A stretch of DNA of 54,917 nucleotides from positions 1 to 54,917 of the forward strand of contig CAYTEO010000013.1 in NCBI GenBank assembly GCA_964436825.1. Reading direction: 5' to 3'. Position numbers and translations under genes: made by a program. Below the pieces are notes generated by a model. It ran no database searches and was not told the origin of the DNA. It worked only from the letters and a program-made list of their open reading frames with translations. The number at the start of each line of letters is the position of its first letter. Within the stretch, counting starts at the first letter, position 1. This document shows, piece after piece, positions 15,675-24,087 of this stretch. The stretch comes from CAYTEO01 sp964436825 (GTDB lineage: Bacteria; Krumholzibacteriota; Krumholzibacteriia; LZORAL124-64-63).

Positions 15675-17399
15675 ATGCTCACCAAAGCACCCAGCCTGGG
15701 CCAGACCCTCATCCGCCAGGGACTGATCACCGAGCAGCAGCTCGACGAGGCCCTGGCCCAGCAGCGCCAGACCCGGGAACGGCTGGGCGAGGTCCTGGTC
15801 CGCCTGGGACTGGTGACGGACTGGGACCTCCAGCGGGCCCTGGCCGAGCAGCTGGGCCACGGCCTCTTCGACCCCAACAAGGAGACGGTGGAAGCCCAGG
15901 CCCTGGAGCTGGTCTCCGCCGATTTCGCCCGCGAGCACCAGCTGCTGCCGGTACGCGTCGACGATCGCCACCTGGTGGTCGCCATGGTCGATCCCCTGGA
16001 CGTCGAGGCCCTGGACCACCTCCAGCGGGTCGCCTCGCGGATCGACCGGGACCTGGAGATCCTCCTGGCCCCCGCCAGTGTCCTGGACGAGGCCCGCGAG
16101 GCCAACTACCGGCGCCTGGAGGGCAAGCGGAGCGTCGACCAGCTCATCGAGAAGGTCGTCGACGAGGTCGGCGAGAACGACCCCGACCCGACCGCCGCCG
16201 CCCTGGCCGCCGTCGAGGACGACGCCGACGAGGCGGGGATCATCGACCTGGTCGACAAGATCATCGCCCGGGCCATCCTCGAGCGGGCCACCGACATCCA
16301 CATCGAGCCGCTGAGCGACAGCCTGCTGATCCGCTACCGCGTCGACGGCGTCCTCTACGACGCCGTCGCGCCGCCGCGGGCCGTCTACGCCAGCATGCTC
16401 AGCCGCCTGAAGATCATGGCCAACATGGACATCGCCGAGCGCAGGGCGGCCCAGGACGGCCGCTTCTCCTTCAACCGCGACGGCCACGAGGTCGACGTCC
16501 GCGTGTCGGTCGTCCCCACCGTCCACGGTGAGAAGATGGTCATGCGTCTGCTGGACAAGTCGGCCTTCGACTACTCGCTCAGCGACCTGGGTTTCAGCCC
16601 CGAGGACCTGACATCCCTGCAGCGGGCGATCCACCGCCCCCACGGCATGATCCTCCTGTCGGGACCGACCGGATCGGGCAAGACGACCACTCTCTACGCC
16701 TGCCTCCGCGAGCTGCCGGGCGAGTCGCTGAACATCACGACCATCGAGGACCCCGTCGAGTACCAGATCGACCGCATCAACCAGGTCCAGGTCAACGTCC
16801 GCAAGAACCTGACCTTCGCCAACGCCCTGCGCGCCTTCCTGCGCCAGGACCCGGACGTCATCATGGTGGGCGAGATCCGCGACCAGGAGACGGCCGAGAT
16901 CGCCATCCGCGCCTCCCTGACCGGCCACCTGGTCTTCAGCACCATCCACGCCAACGACGCCCCCAGCACGGCGGCCCGCCTGGTCTCCATGGGCGCCGAG
17001 CCGTTCATGGCCGCCAGCGCCCTGACCCTGGTGGCGGCCCAGCGGCTGGTGCGGCGGAGCTGCCCCCACTGCCTGCAGGAGTACGAGCCCGAGGGAAAAA
17101 CGCTCATGGGGCTCGGCCTGACGGACGAAGAAAGAGGAGAGCTACCGGAGCGTTTCGTCCGCGGGGTCGGCTGCCCCGCCTGCCAGGGGCGCGGCTACAA
17201 GGGACGGGTGGCCGTCATCGAGCGGCTGGAGATGTCGCCCGCGATCCGCGAGCTGGTGGCCGCCAGGAGGCCGGCGGGAGAGATCAGGCGGCAGGCCATC
17301 AGCGAGGGAATGACGACGCTGCTGCACAACGGGCTGACCAAGGTCCGCGAGGGGATCACGACGGTGGAAGAGGTCCTCCGCGTCTGTGCCAGCGAGTAG
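15675..17399 (+). CDS. pilB: Type IV pilus assembly ATPase PilB
   Basis: This 574-aa hexameric motor powers pilus extension from the inner membrane. Residues 1-50 contain two MshEN-type repeats (LGQTLIRQGLITEQQL and RLGEVLVRLGLVTDWDL), a module that binds c-di-GMP in relatives. The ATPase core follows, with Walker A GPTGSGKTT (330-338), Asp box, Walker B (DVIMVGEIRDQETAE) and His box (STIHANDAPST). The zinc tetra-Cys motif of this family is CPHC (463-466) and CPAC (500-503). The ATG at 15675 follows AGAGGGG and the sigma-54 promoter; the frame extends further upstream through non-coding sequence. First gene of the pilus locus. Confidence 0.95.
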   Translation: MLTKAPSLGQTLIRQGLITEQQLDEALAQQRQTRERLGEVLVRLGLVTDWDLQRALAEQLGHGLFDPNKETVEAQALELVSADFAREHQLLPVRVDDRHLVVAMVDPLDVEALDHLQRVASRIDRDLEILLAPASVLDEAREANYRRLEGKRSVDQLIEKVVDEVGENDPDPTAAALAAVEDDADEAGIIDLVDKIIARAILERATDIHIEPLSDSLLIRYRVDGVLYDAVAPPRAVYASMLSRLKIMANMDIAERRAAQDGRFSFNRDGHEVDVRVSVVPTVHGEKMVMRLLDKSAFDYSLSDLGFSPEDLTSLQRAIHRPHGMILLSGPTGSGKTTTLYACLRELPGESLNITTIEDPVEYQIDRINQVQVNVRKNLTFANALRAFLRQDPDVIMVGEIRDQETAEIAIRASLTGHLVFSTIHANDAPSTAARLVSMGAEPFMAASALTLVAAQRLVRRSCPHCLQEYEPEGKTLMGLGLTDEERGELPERFVRGVGCPACQGRGYKGRVAVIERLEMSPAIRELVAARRPAGEIRRQAISEGMTTLLHNGLTKVREGITTVEEVLRVCASE

Positions 17400-17426
17400 C
17401 GACGCGGAAGGGACCGGGGAGTGAAC

Positions 17427-18668
17427 GTGGCGACCTATGCCTACATCGCCAAGAACAGCGACGGGACCGAGGTGACCGGCGTGGCCACCGCCGAGACGCT
17501 CGAGGAGATCGTCGGCCGCCTCCACGCCCAGGGCCTGGCGGTCCTGGACGTCACCGAGCGGAAGGGCGGAGCGCTGGGCCGCTCCCTGCTGGATTCGCTC
17601 AAGGCGGCCATGGCCGGACGGGCCAGCAGCAGGGACCTGGCCCTGTTCAGCCGCCAGCTCGCCACCGTGCTCGAGTCGGGCATCCCCATCGCCCGCGGCC
17701 TGCGCGGCCTGTCCAGCGACGGCGTCAGGGGCGTCATGGCCCGGGTCGTCCCCGACCTGGCCCAGAGACTGGAGCGGGGCGAGAGCCTGACCGACGCCAT
17801 GGCCGCCCACCCCGAGGCCTTTCCCCCGATGTACCTCAGCATGATCCGCGCCGGCGAGCGGGCGGGAACCCTGGACCGGATCGTCCGCGAGCTGGCCGTC
17901 TACCAGGAGAAGGTGGACGACATCCAGGGCAAGGTGAAGTCGGCCATGTCGTACCCCGTCTTCGTCCTGGGATTCACCCTGCTGGCCACGATGTTCCTGG
18001 TCCTGCAGGTCGTGCCGACGTTCTCGGGCATCTACGAGGAGCTGGGCCAGGACCTGCCGGGGATCACCCAGATGGTCCTGAACCTCTCCGACTCCATCCG
18101 ACACCAGGGACTGCTCTGGCTGGCCGGCGCCGTCCTGCTGGCCCTGGGCGGCTGGTCCTTCTGGCGGCATCCGCGGGGACGCTACCTCTGCGACGCCGCC
18201 CTGCTGAAGCTGCCGGTCTTCGGCCCCATCGTGACCAAGAGCGTCATGAGCCGCTTCGCCCGCACCCTGGGCATCCTGATCGGCAGCGGGCTGCCGATCC
18301 TGGAGAGCCTGGAGCTGGTCGAGGGGGCCGCCGACAACCAGGTCGTCGTGGGGGCCATCGAGGAGGCCCGCGAGCTGATCACCACCGGCCACGGCGTGAC
18401 CGAGGCGTTTCGCAGCACCGGCAAGTTCCCCGAGCTGATCATCCAGCTGATGGCCACCGGCGAGGAGGCCGGCGACCTGGACGGGATGCTGCTGAAGGCG
18501 GCCGACTTCTACGACCGGCAGGTCGAGGGGGCCGTCCACAGCATCTCTTCGCTGATCGAGCCGATGATGATCGTCCTGGTGGGCGGGGTCATCGGCTTCA
18601 TCGTCGTCAGCATGTTCATGCCCATCTTCAAGATGGGCGACGCCATGATGAGCGGCGGTGGTTTTTGA
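17427..18668 (+). CDS. pilC: Type IV pilus inner-membrane platform protein PilC
   Basis: A GspF/PilC-family protein of 413 aa with two repeated T2SSF domains (about 70-195 and 275-400). Each ends in membrane helices (FVLGFTLLATMFLVLQVV, then MMIVLVGGVIGFIVVSMFMP). The conserved helix-turn motif GERAGTLDRI in the first half is matched by GEEAGDLDGM in the second. It links the PilB/PilT motors to pilin insertion. I prefer the GTG at 17427 because GGGGAG lies 5 nt upstream; the GTG at 17421 is the alternative. It is 27 bp after pilB. Confidence 0.95.
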   Translation: MATYAYIAKNSDGTEVTGVATAETLEEIVGRLHAQGLAVLDVTERKGGALGRSLLDSLKAAMAGRASSRDLALFSRQLATVLESGIPIARGLRGLSSDGVRGVMARVVPDLAQRLERGESLTDAMAAHPEAFPPMYLSMIRAGERAGTLDRIVRELAVYQEKVDDIQGKVKSAMSYPVFVLGFTLLATMFLVLQVVPTFSGIYEELGQDLPGITQMVLNLSDSIRHQGLLWLAGAVLLALGGWSFWRHPRGRYLCDAALLKLPVFGPIVTKSVMSRFARTLGILIGSGLPILESLELVEGAADNQVVVGAIEEARELITTGHGVTEAFRSTGKFPELIIQLMATGEEAGDLDGMLLKAADFYDRQVEGAVHSISSLIEPMMIVLVGGVIGFIVVSMFMPIFKMGDAMMSGGGF

Positions 18669-18770
18669 CGAGTCACAAGGAAGGGGTGGCGCTCCGGCTC
18701 CCGGACCGGCGTCATCCAGGGGGCAATGTCCGGGGGTCGTAAGACAGCGACAGAACGAGGAGGAACGGTA

Positions 18771-19202
18771 ATGAGTCGCTTCCGCAAGTTGAACCAGGCC
18801 GGATTCACGATGATCGAGCTGATGGTCGTCGTCGTGATCGTGGGCGTGCTGGCCGGAATCGCCGTGCCGATGTACGGGAAGTACGTCAAGAACGCCCGCG
18901 TCACCGAGGCCACCAGCCGCATCGGCGAGATCATCACTTCCGCCAAGGCCTACGCCATGGAGAACCAGGACAGCAGCGGCAACCCGCGCTGGCCCAGCGG
19001 CTCCTCGGGCCTGGTGGACCTGTCCTCGTCGGAGAACTTCAGCTACGCCATCGTCTCCGGCGGCGGCGGCAACGCCAACAGCACGGCGCTGACGATCCGC
19101 GCGACGGGTCGCTCGGGAACGCGCATGGCCGGCGTGACCGTGACCGTGACCGTGCCGAACATCAACAGCAACGGCAGGGCGCCGCAGGTCAGCGGCCTCT
19201 AG
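18771..19202 (+). CDS. pilA: Type IV major pilin-like prepilin
   Basis: A 143-aa class III prepilin. A short positive leader ends in Gly11 and is cut before Phe12. The mature end FTMIELMVVVVIVGVLAG carries Glu at +5. The globular part is small and Ser/Gly/Thr-rich, with no Cys pair, so there is no C-terminal disulfide loop. AGGAGG lies 7 nt before the ATG, the strongest ribosome site in the locus, and a stable hairpin follows the stop, both fitting a highly made major pilin. A longer frame reading from 18726 would add residues before the leader and is unlikely. Confidence 0.88.
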   Translation: MSRFRKLNQAGFTMIELMVVVVIVGVLAGIAVPMYGKYVKNARVTEATSRIGEIITSAKAYAMENQDSSGNPRWPSGSSGLVDLSSSENFSYAIVSGGGGNANSTALTIRATGRSGTRMAGVTVTVTVPNINSNGRAPQVSGL

Positions 19203-19217
19203 GCGCCCTGTGTTCCA

Positions 19218-19242
19218 CGGGGCCGGACCGAGTCCGGCCCCG
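19218..19242 (+). terminator. Stable hairpin between the major and minor pilin genes
   Basis: An 11-bp perfect stem (cggggccggac / gtccggccccg) with loop CGA lies 16 bp after the pilin stop codon, in the 66-bp gap before the next pilin gene. There is no U-tract. It may be a partial terminator or a 3'-end stabiliser that raises pilin mRNA over the downstream genes. Confidence 0.5.
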
Positions 19243-19268
19243 CGGACCCCCACTCCGGGAGAACGGCC

Positions 19269-19703
19269 ATGCGCGTGAGCAGGTCCCAGAGAACCGGTCG
19301 AGCGGGCGAGCAGGGATTCACCCTCGTCGAGGTGATGGTCGCCGCCCTGATCCTGGCCCTCTCCTTCTACGGTCTGGCCCAGGTGTACGCCCGCGGGCGC
19401 GGGACGCTGCAGGTGGAACAGGGACGGCGGGCCGCCGTCGCCGTGGCCCAGGCCCGCCTGGAGCAGCTCCGGCGCGACTACCGCTACGACGACCTGGCGG
19501 GACTGGACGGGACCGACACGACCTTCACCGTCGGCGCGACCACCTACACCGTCCATCACACCGTGCGGGCCGCGACCCCGGAGAGCCAGGCGACGACGGT
19601 GACCGTCGACGTCTCCTGGCAGGCCCGTACTCCCGGCGGCGACGTGCCCCGCACGCTCGGTGTGACGACGATCATCGGCAGGAGTCTGCCATGGTCCGAC
19701 TGA
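19269..19703 (+). CDS. Minor pilin, PilV/GspI-like
   Basis: The 144-aa protein has a prepilin leader cut after Gly16, before FTLVEVMVAALILALS, with Glu at +5. The body is short (PilV/GspI size). Such proteins join the priming complex at the pilus tip. GGGAGAA precedes the ATG. The next gene starts 13 bp before its stop. Confidence 0.82.
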   Translation: MRVSRSQRTGRAGEQGFTLVEVMVAALILALSFYGLAQVYARGRGTLQVEQGRRAAVAVAQARLEQLRRDYRYDDLAGLDGTDTTFTVGATTYTVHHTVRAATPESQATTVTVDVSWQARTPGGDVPRTLGVTTIIGRSLPWSD

Positions 19704-20188
19704 GACGCGAACGGACACGGGGATGCGAGGGCGGCTTCACCCTCATGGAGCTGATGGTGGCCCTGGTGGCCTCCTTCATCGTCGTGCTGGCCCTGGGCAA
19801 GCTCGTCCTCGTCAACCAGCAGGCCTGGCGCGACTGCCGGGACCGGGCGCTGCTGCAGCAGAACCTGTCGCAGGTCCTGGACTGGTTCGCCCTCGACGTG
19901 CGCGGCGCCACCCGGATCGACCTGCAGGGAACGACCGGCTTCCGCCTGCTGGACGCGGCCGGGCGGCAGCTCCACGCCTACACCCTGCAGACGACGCAGG
20001 GCGACACGCTCCTGCAGCGCGACGGGCGGGTCATCGCCCCGCGCACCTGTCACCGCTTCTCCGTCCAGGCGAACCGGGACACGACGGCCCTGACGATCAC
20101 CGTCGGCCTGCGGGGCGAGAACGGAAAGCGGATCGTCGGCTCGACGATCATCGCCGTCCGCAACCGTGACCTGGAGAACTCGTCATGA
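19691..20188 (+). CDS. Minor pilin, PilW/GspJ-like
   Basis: The 165-aa protein has a leader ending EGG (cut after Gly15), then FTLMELMVALVASFIVVLA with Glu at +5. The body contains the region LLQQNLSQVLDWFALDVRGA, typical of PilW/GspJ minor pilins. It overlaps the upstream pilin gene by 13 bp and the downstream gene by 4 bp (ATGA), so translation is coupled. Confidence 0.82.
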   Translation: MVRLRRERTRGCEGGFTLMELMVALVASFIVVLALGKLVLVNQQAWRDCRDRALLQQNLSQVLDWFALDVRGATRIDLQGTTGFRLLDAAGRQLHAYTLQTTQGDTLLQRDGRVIAPRTCHRFSVQANRDTTALTITVGLRGENGKRIVGSTIIAVRNRDLENSS

Positions 20189-21540
20189 GAGCGCTGATCA
20201 GGCTGCAGCCGGGTCGCCGGTACCGGACGGGCCAGGAGGGCTACGTCCTGCTGGCCGTGACGGTCCTGACCTTCGTCATGATCCTCGGCAGCCTGGCCGT
20301 CTTCCAGGCCGCGAGCAGCGAGTCGAAACTGGCCGACCGGCAGGCCGACATCACCCGTGCCTTCTACCTGGCCGACGGCGCCCTGGAGCGGGCACGCGCC
20401 CGGCTGGTCGATGAGCGCAACTGGCGCGACGGCTGGCGCGACGTCCCCCTGGGCGACGGCACCTACTCGCTGGCCATCAGCGACACGACCGTCCCCGACC
20501 ACGAGAACGTCGTCAAGCTGACGGCGACCGGTCGGGTGGACGACGTCGTCCGTCGCCTGGAGATGGTGGCCGAGCTGCCGCCCAGCGGCATGGGGCTGGC
20601 CTTCCTGGGCTACCGGCATGCCTTCTTCTTCGCCAACACCTGCATCACCGGCAAGGCCCACGCCAACGGCTGGGCCTACTTCGGCCTCCGCGACCGCTAC
20701 CTCGTCTGCGGGGAGTACAGCAGCGGCTTCACCCTCAACCCGCCGCCGATCTACACCGACGCCGCCCACTTCCCGGGCTGCACGTACTACGACGTGCGGC
20801 CCGTCCGGCTGAACGGCGTCCCCCAGGCCCGGATCTTCGACGCCCTGGGGAACGACATCACCAGTGTCGTGGGCGACAGTCTCGTGGGCGTGGTCTACGG
20901 GAACGGCAACTACTATTCCGTCTGGTTCTCCTCCCCGTCCCGGATCCGCCACTACTTCGACCAGGAGACGGGCGTCTTCCGCCGGGCGCCCGGCGACCAG
21001 TCGGTCGTCGTCAACTTCGGCAACCCCGCCCTGCGTCCCCGCCCCCACGGCGGCTGGCGCGAGCTGAGGAACTCCCGCACCATGGTCTACCTGCGCGGCG
21101 ACGGGAACACGACGGTCAACTCGACCATCATCACGACCCGCTACCGCGGCCATCGCGAGCGTGACCGCCTCAACTACCGTCGCTGGCACGGCAACTACCT
21201 CTACCTCTACCGGATGCGGATGGAGCCGCTGAACGGGATCGCCTTCGTCAGCTACGGTTTCCTGGGCTGGCAGGGCTGCACGATCGGCACGGCCGACCGG
21301 CCGGCCCTGGCCTATGTCACCGGTCCGCTCGCCCTGACCATCTCCGACTTCTCGATCACCGGCTCGCTCATCGACCTGGGGACCCACTATGCCATCGGTC
21401 GCAGCAACCTGACCTACACGTCGTCGCTGCTCGACCTGATCCCCTCGTACCTGGTGAACTCGTGGCCGGAGCATGTCTCGGGGACCCTGCGGGTGCTCAG
21501 CTGGCGTGACCTGTCCACATCTCTGAATCAGGGAGGCTAG
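20185..21540 (+). CDS. Large PilX/GspK-like minor pilin with unrecognised C-terminal domain
   Basis: A 451-aa protein with a prepilin-like N terminus: a leader ending QEG (Gly19), then YVLLAVTVLTFVMILGS. Position +5 is Ala, not Glu, a feature of PilX/GspK tip pilins. The region FYLADGALERARARL is the PilX hallmark. Residues about 140-451 form a large domain rich in Tyr, Trp and Arg that I do not recognise; a role as tip adhesin is possible. The length is at least twice that of a usual PilX. The start overlaps the upstream stop (ATGA), and pilM follows after 2 bp. Confidence 0.78.
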   Translation: MRALIRLQPGRRYRTGQEGYVLLAVTVLTFVMILGSLAVFQAASSESKLADRQADITRAFYLADGALERARARLVDERNWRDGWRDVPLGDGTYSLAISDTTVPDHENVVKLTATGRVDDVVRRLEMVAELPPSGMGLAFLGYRHAFFFANTCITGKAHANGWAYFGLRDRYLVCGEYSSGFTLNPPPIYTDAAHFPGCTYYDVRPVRLNGVPQARIFDALGNDITSVVGDSLVGVVYGNGNYYSVWFSSPSRIRHYFDQETGVFRRAPGDQSVVVNFGNPALRPRPHGGWRELRNSRTMVYLRGDGNTTVNSTIITTRYRGHRERDRLNYRRWHGNYLYLYRMRMEPLNGIAFVSYGFLGWQGCTIGTADRPALAYVTGPLALTISDFSITGSLIDLGTHYAIGRSNLTYTSSLLDLIPSYLVNSWPEHVSGTLRVLSWRDLSTSLNQGG

Positions 21541-21542
21541 CA

Positions 21543-22508
21543 GTGTTCGGGACGACATCGGCACGCACGGGGATCGACATCGGCACGACGCGCATCAAGC
21601 TGGTGCGCGGCGAGGGCCGGGATTCCCTGCAGCGGATCACGCATCACAACAGCGAGCCCTGGGACGGTGCCGACCGGAACGACCGGGTGGCCCACGCCGC
21701 GGCGGCCCTCTCGTCGCTGCTCGAGCGCAACGGGCTGCGGCGCAGGCAGCTGGGCAGGCTGGCCGTGGCCTCCGGCTGGCAGGAGCATGCCGTCCGCGAG
21801 GTGACCCTGCCGCGGATGACCCAGCAGGAGCTGCAGCGGGCGCTCCCCTTCGAGGCCCCCAGCCACCTGGACCTGGACGGGATGGACCAGCCGGTCCTGG
21901 CCGGCCAGGTCCTCGGACCCGATCCGCAGGACGAGGCGAAGGTCAGGGTCCTGCTGGCCGCCGTGCCCCGCCCCCGCCGGGATTTCGCCCTGGCGGTGTT
22001 GCGGGAATGCGGGCTGGTGCCCGAGGTCGTCGACCTGGAGGCCCTGGCCAGCCTCAACGCCCTGCTGGTGCACCTGGGCGACGAGCTGGACGAGACGACC
22101 CCGGTAGGCCTGCTGGACCTGGGGGGGCGGCACACGGCGCTGCACATCAGCAGCCGGCGCGGCGGCCTGCTGAGCCGCAACGTCGCCCCGGGAGTCCCCA
22201 GCGACCCGACCGCGCCCGAGGAGGAGGGCTACCTGTTGAAGCTGGTCTCCGGCGTCAAGCAGACCCTCACCTACTACCGCACCCGGGAGAAGCGCGAGGT
22301 CGCCGCCCTCTACCTGATCGGCGGCGGCGCCGGGGTGCCCCACCGCGCGGAGAACCTGCGCGAGGCGACCGGCCTGCCCGTCGCGATCCTCGACCCGTTG
22401 ACCGGGCTGGTCGACGGCGGCGACGACGAACCGGAGACGGGTGCCCGGGGAGCCGTGTACGCGACAGCCTGCGGCCTCTGTCACTGGTGGGATGGTGGAA
22501 ATGTATAG
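21543..22508 (+). CDS. pilM: Pilus alignment protein PilM (actin-like)
   Basis: The 321-aa protein has an actin/FtsA-like fold: phosphate-1 loop GIDIGTTRIKLV near residue 10, phosphate-2 loop GLLDLGGRHTALHI near 190, and adenosine loop LIGGGAGVP near 260. It sits on the cytoplasmic side of the inner membrane and binds the N-terminal tail of PilN. It starts with GTG at 21543 after AGGGAGG. pilN begins inside its last codons. Confidence 0.9.
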   Translation: MFGTTSARTGIDIGTTRIKLVRGEGRDSLQRITHHNSEPWDGADRNDRVAHAAAALSSLLERNGLRRRQLGRLAVASGWQEHAVREVTLPRMTQQELQRALPFEAPSHLDLDGMDQPVLAGQVLGPDPQDEAKVRVLLAAVPRPRRDFALAVLRECGLVPEVVDLEALASLNALLVHLGDELDETTPVGLLDLGGRHTALHISSRRGGLLSRNVAPGVPSDPTAPEEEGYLLKLVSGVKQTLTYYRTREKREVAALYLIGGGAGVPHRAENLREATGLPVAILDPLTGLVDGGDDEPETGARGAVYATACGLCHWWDGGNV

Positions 22509-23052
22509 GATCAACCTCTACCCCGAGTACCAGCTGGCCAGGCGCGCCATGCGCCGCCGGGCCCGGGTCACGGCCCTGCTGACGACCCTGCTGGGGATCG
22601 AGCTGCTGCTGGTGGGAGCGCTGCTCGTCAGCGACGTGATCCTGCGCGAGCGGATCGCCTCGCTGCGCAACGAGCTGCCGGCACTGACCCTCCGCCTCGA
22701 GCAGAACGGGCGGCCCTGCCCCCAGTACGAACTGGCCAGGGAGATGGTCGACCTGCTCGCGCAACGCGTCGTCTGGGCGCCCAAGCTGGCCGCCGTGGCC
22801 GAGCGGACCGGCGGCGGCATCGGCCTGACCGCCGTCTCCGGCCACGCGGCCCGGCGCGACGGCCCGCCCGAGCTGACCATCGAGGGCGCCTGCCGCGACG
22901 ACAGCGGCCTGGCCGCCGTCACCGACTACATCGAGTCCCTGCGCCGGGACGACCGGTTCCGCAGCGACCTGCCCTCGGTGGCCCTGGGCACGCTGCGCGG
23001 CGACGCGGGCGCCGAGTTCGAGGTCCTCTGCCGACCCGGGGAGGAGCAGTGA
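22501..23052 (+). CDS. pilN: Pilus alignment protein PilN
   Basis: The 183-aa protein has the short conserved N-terminal tail YRINLYPEY that binds PilM, one membrane helix (ALLTTLLGIELLLVGALLV) and a periplasmic ferredoxin-like domain (residues 60-183). It pairs with PilO. The ATG at 22501 gives an 8-bp overlap with pilM; the ATG at 22492 is the alternative. Confidence 0.88.
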   Translation: MYRINLYPEYQLARRAMRRRARVTALLTTLLGIELLLVGALLVSDVILRERIASLRNELPALTLRLEQNGRPCPQYELAREMVDLLAQRVVWAPKLAAVAERTGGGIGLTAVSGHAARRDGPPELTIEGACRDDSGLAAVTDYIESLRRDDRFRSDLPSVALGTLRGDAGAEFEVLCRPGEEQ

Positions 23053-23588
23053 TGGAGACGCCCCGCAAGACATCGCGCCTGGGAATCTACGTGGCCGCCG
23101 GCCTGGCGCTGTTCGCCTTCGCCATGACGTACGACCTCGCCGCGGTCAGGCCGCACGTCCAGACCTTGCGCGCCCTCGAGCGGCAGCGCAGCGAGACCCA
23201 TCGCGACCTGACGCAGCAGGTCCAGCGGCGGCAGGACTGCCGCGAACTGGCCGAGCTGCTGGGCGTGGACGACCTGTCCGAGCTCACCTCGGCACCACGC
23301 CGCGACGCGGTCACCTACCTGAGCGACCTGCTGGCCGACGCCGGCGTCCAGGTCCTCGACCTGGCCGTCACCGGCGGCAAGCGCTTCAGCCGCATCGAGC
23401 GGACCGACCTGCTGGTGCGTGCCAGCGGCGACTTCTCCGGCCTGCTGGCGTTCGTCCGCCGCCTGGAGGGGGGACGCCGCCTGGCCCGGATCGAGGACTT
23501 CGAGATCGAGCCGTCCCTCGAGAGCGGCTCGCTGGAGGGTCGCTTCTCCCTGGCCCTGTTCGACCCCATCGCGAGGACGGAACCATGA
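23052..23588 (+). CDS. pilO: Pilus alignment protein PilO
   Basis: The 178-aa protein has one N-terminal membrane helix (IYVAAGLALFAFAMTYDLA), a coiled coil (50-75) and a PilO-type periplasmic domain (LLVRASGDFSGLLAFVRRLE). It forms the inner-membrane ring with PilN. GGAG lies 5 nt before the ATG at 23052, which overlaps the pilN stop (TGATG). Confidence 0.88.
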   Translation: METPRKTSRLGIYVAAGLALFAFAMTYDLAAVRPHVQTLRALERQRSETHRDLTQQVQRRQDCRELAELLGVDDLSELTSAPRRDAVTYLSDLLADAGVQVLDLAVTGGKRFSRIERTDLLVRASGDFSGLLAFVRRLEGGRRLARIEDFEIEPSLESGSLEGRFSLALFDPIARTEP

Positions 23589-24070
23589 ACCTGACCCTGC
23601 AAGACGAGCGGAGCTGGCGGTACGGGGGGCTGGTCCTGCTGGCCATGGTCCTGGTCCTGGGCCTGCGCGTGCGCGGCACGATGGCGACGGTCATGCGGAC
23701 CGGGTTCATCGCCGGCGAGCAGCCGGTCCCCGCTCCCGCGGAACGCATCGACGACGCGGCCCTGATGCGCCAGCGGCGGGAACTCGACACGGCCGTCGCG
23801 ACCGGTCGCGATCCGTTCATCCACAGGGATGTCCGGCCGGTCCCGCGGCCGGACCTGGCGGACGCCCCCGCCGAGGTCCGCCGCGCGATCGGTCCGGCAC
23901 TCAGCGCCCTGGTCCACGACCACCGGGATCCGACGGTCCAGATCACCGTCGACGGCAGGCGCTCCGGCTGGCTGCGCCCCGGCGACACGTTCCACGGCTG
24001 GAAGGTGACCGAGATCACGCCCCGCACGGTCACCATCACCAAGGGCGGGAAGCGAGTGATCCTGCCATGA
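23585..24070 (+). CDS. pilP: PilP/GspC-like pilus protein
   Basis: A 161-aa protein with an N-terminal membrane helix (GGLVLLAMVLVLGLRV) and a C-terminal beta-rich HR-type domain (GDTFHGWKVTEITPRTVTIT). This domain contacts the secretin in PilP and GspC. It has a membrane helix rather than the lipobox of classical PilP, so it is closer to GspC in topology. It overlaps pilO by 4 bp (ATGA). Confidence 0.75.
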   Translation: MNLTLQDERSWRYGGLVLLAMVLVLGLRVRGTMATVMRTGFIAGEQPVPAPAERIDDAALMRQRRELDTAVATGRDPFIHRDVRPVPRPDLADAPAEVRRAIGPALSALVHDHRDPTVQITVDGRRSGWLRPGDTFHGWKVTEITPRTVTITKGGKRVILP

Positions 24071-24087
24071 CACGGAGGGAGTCGACC

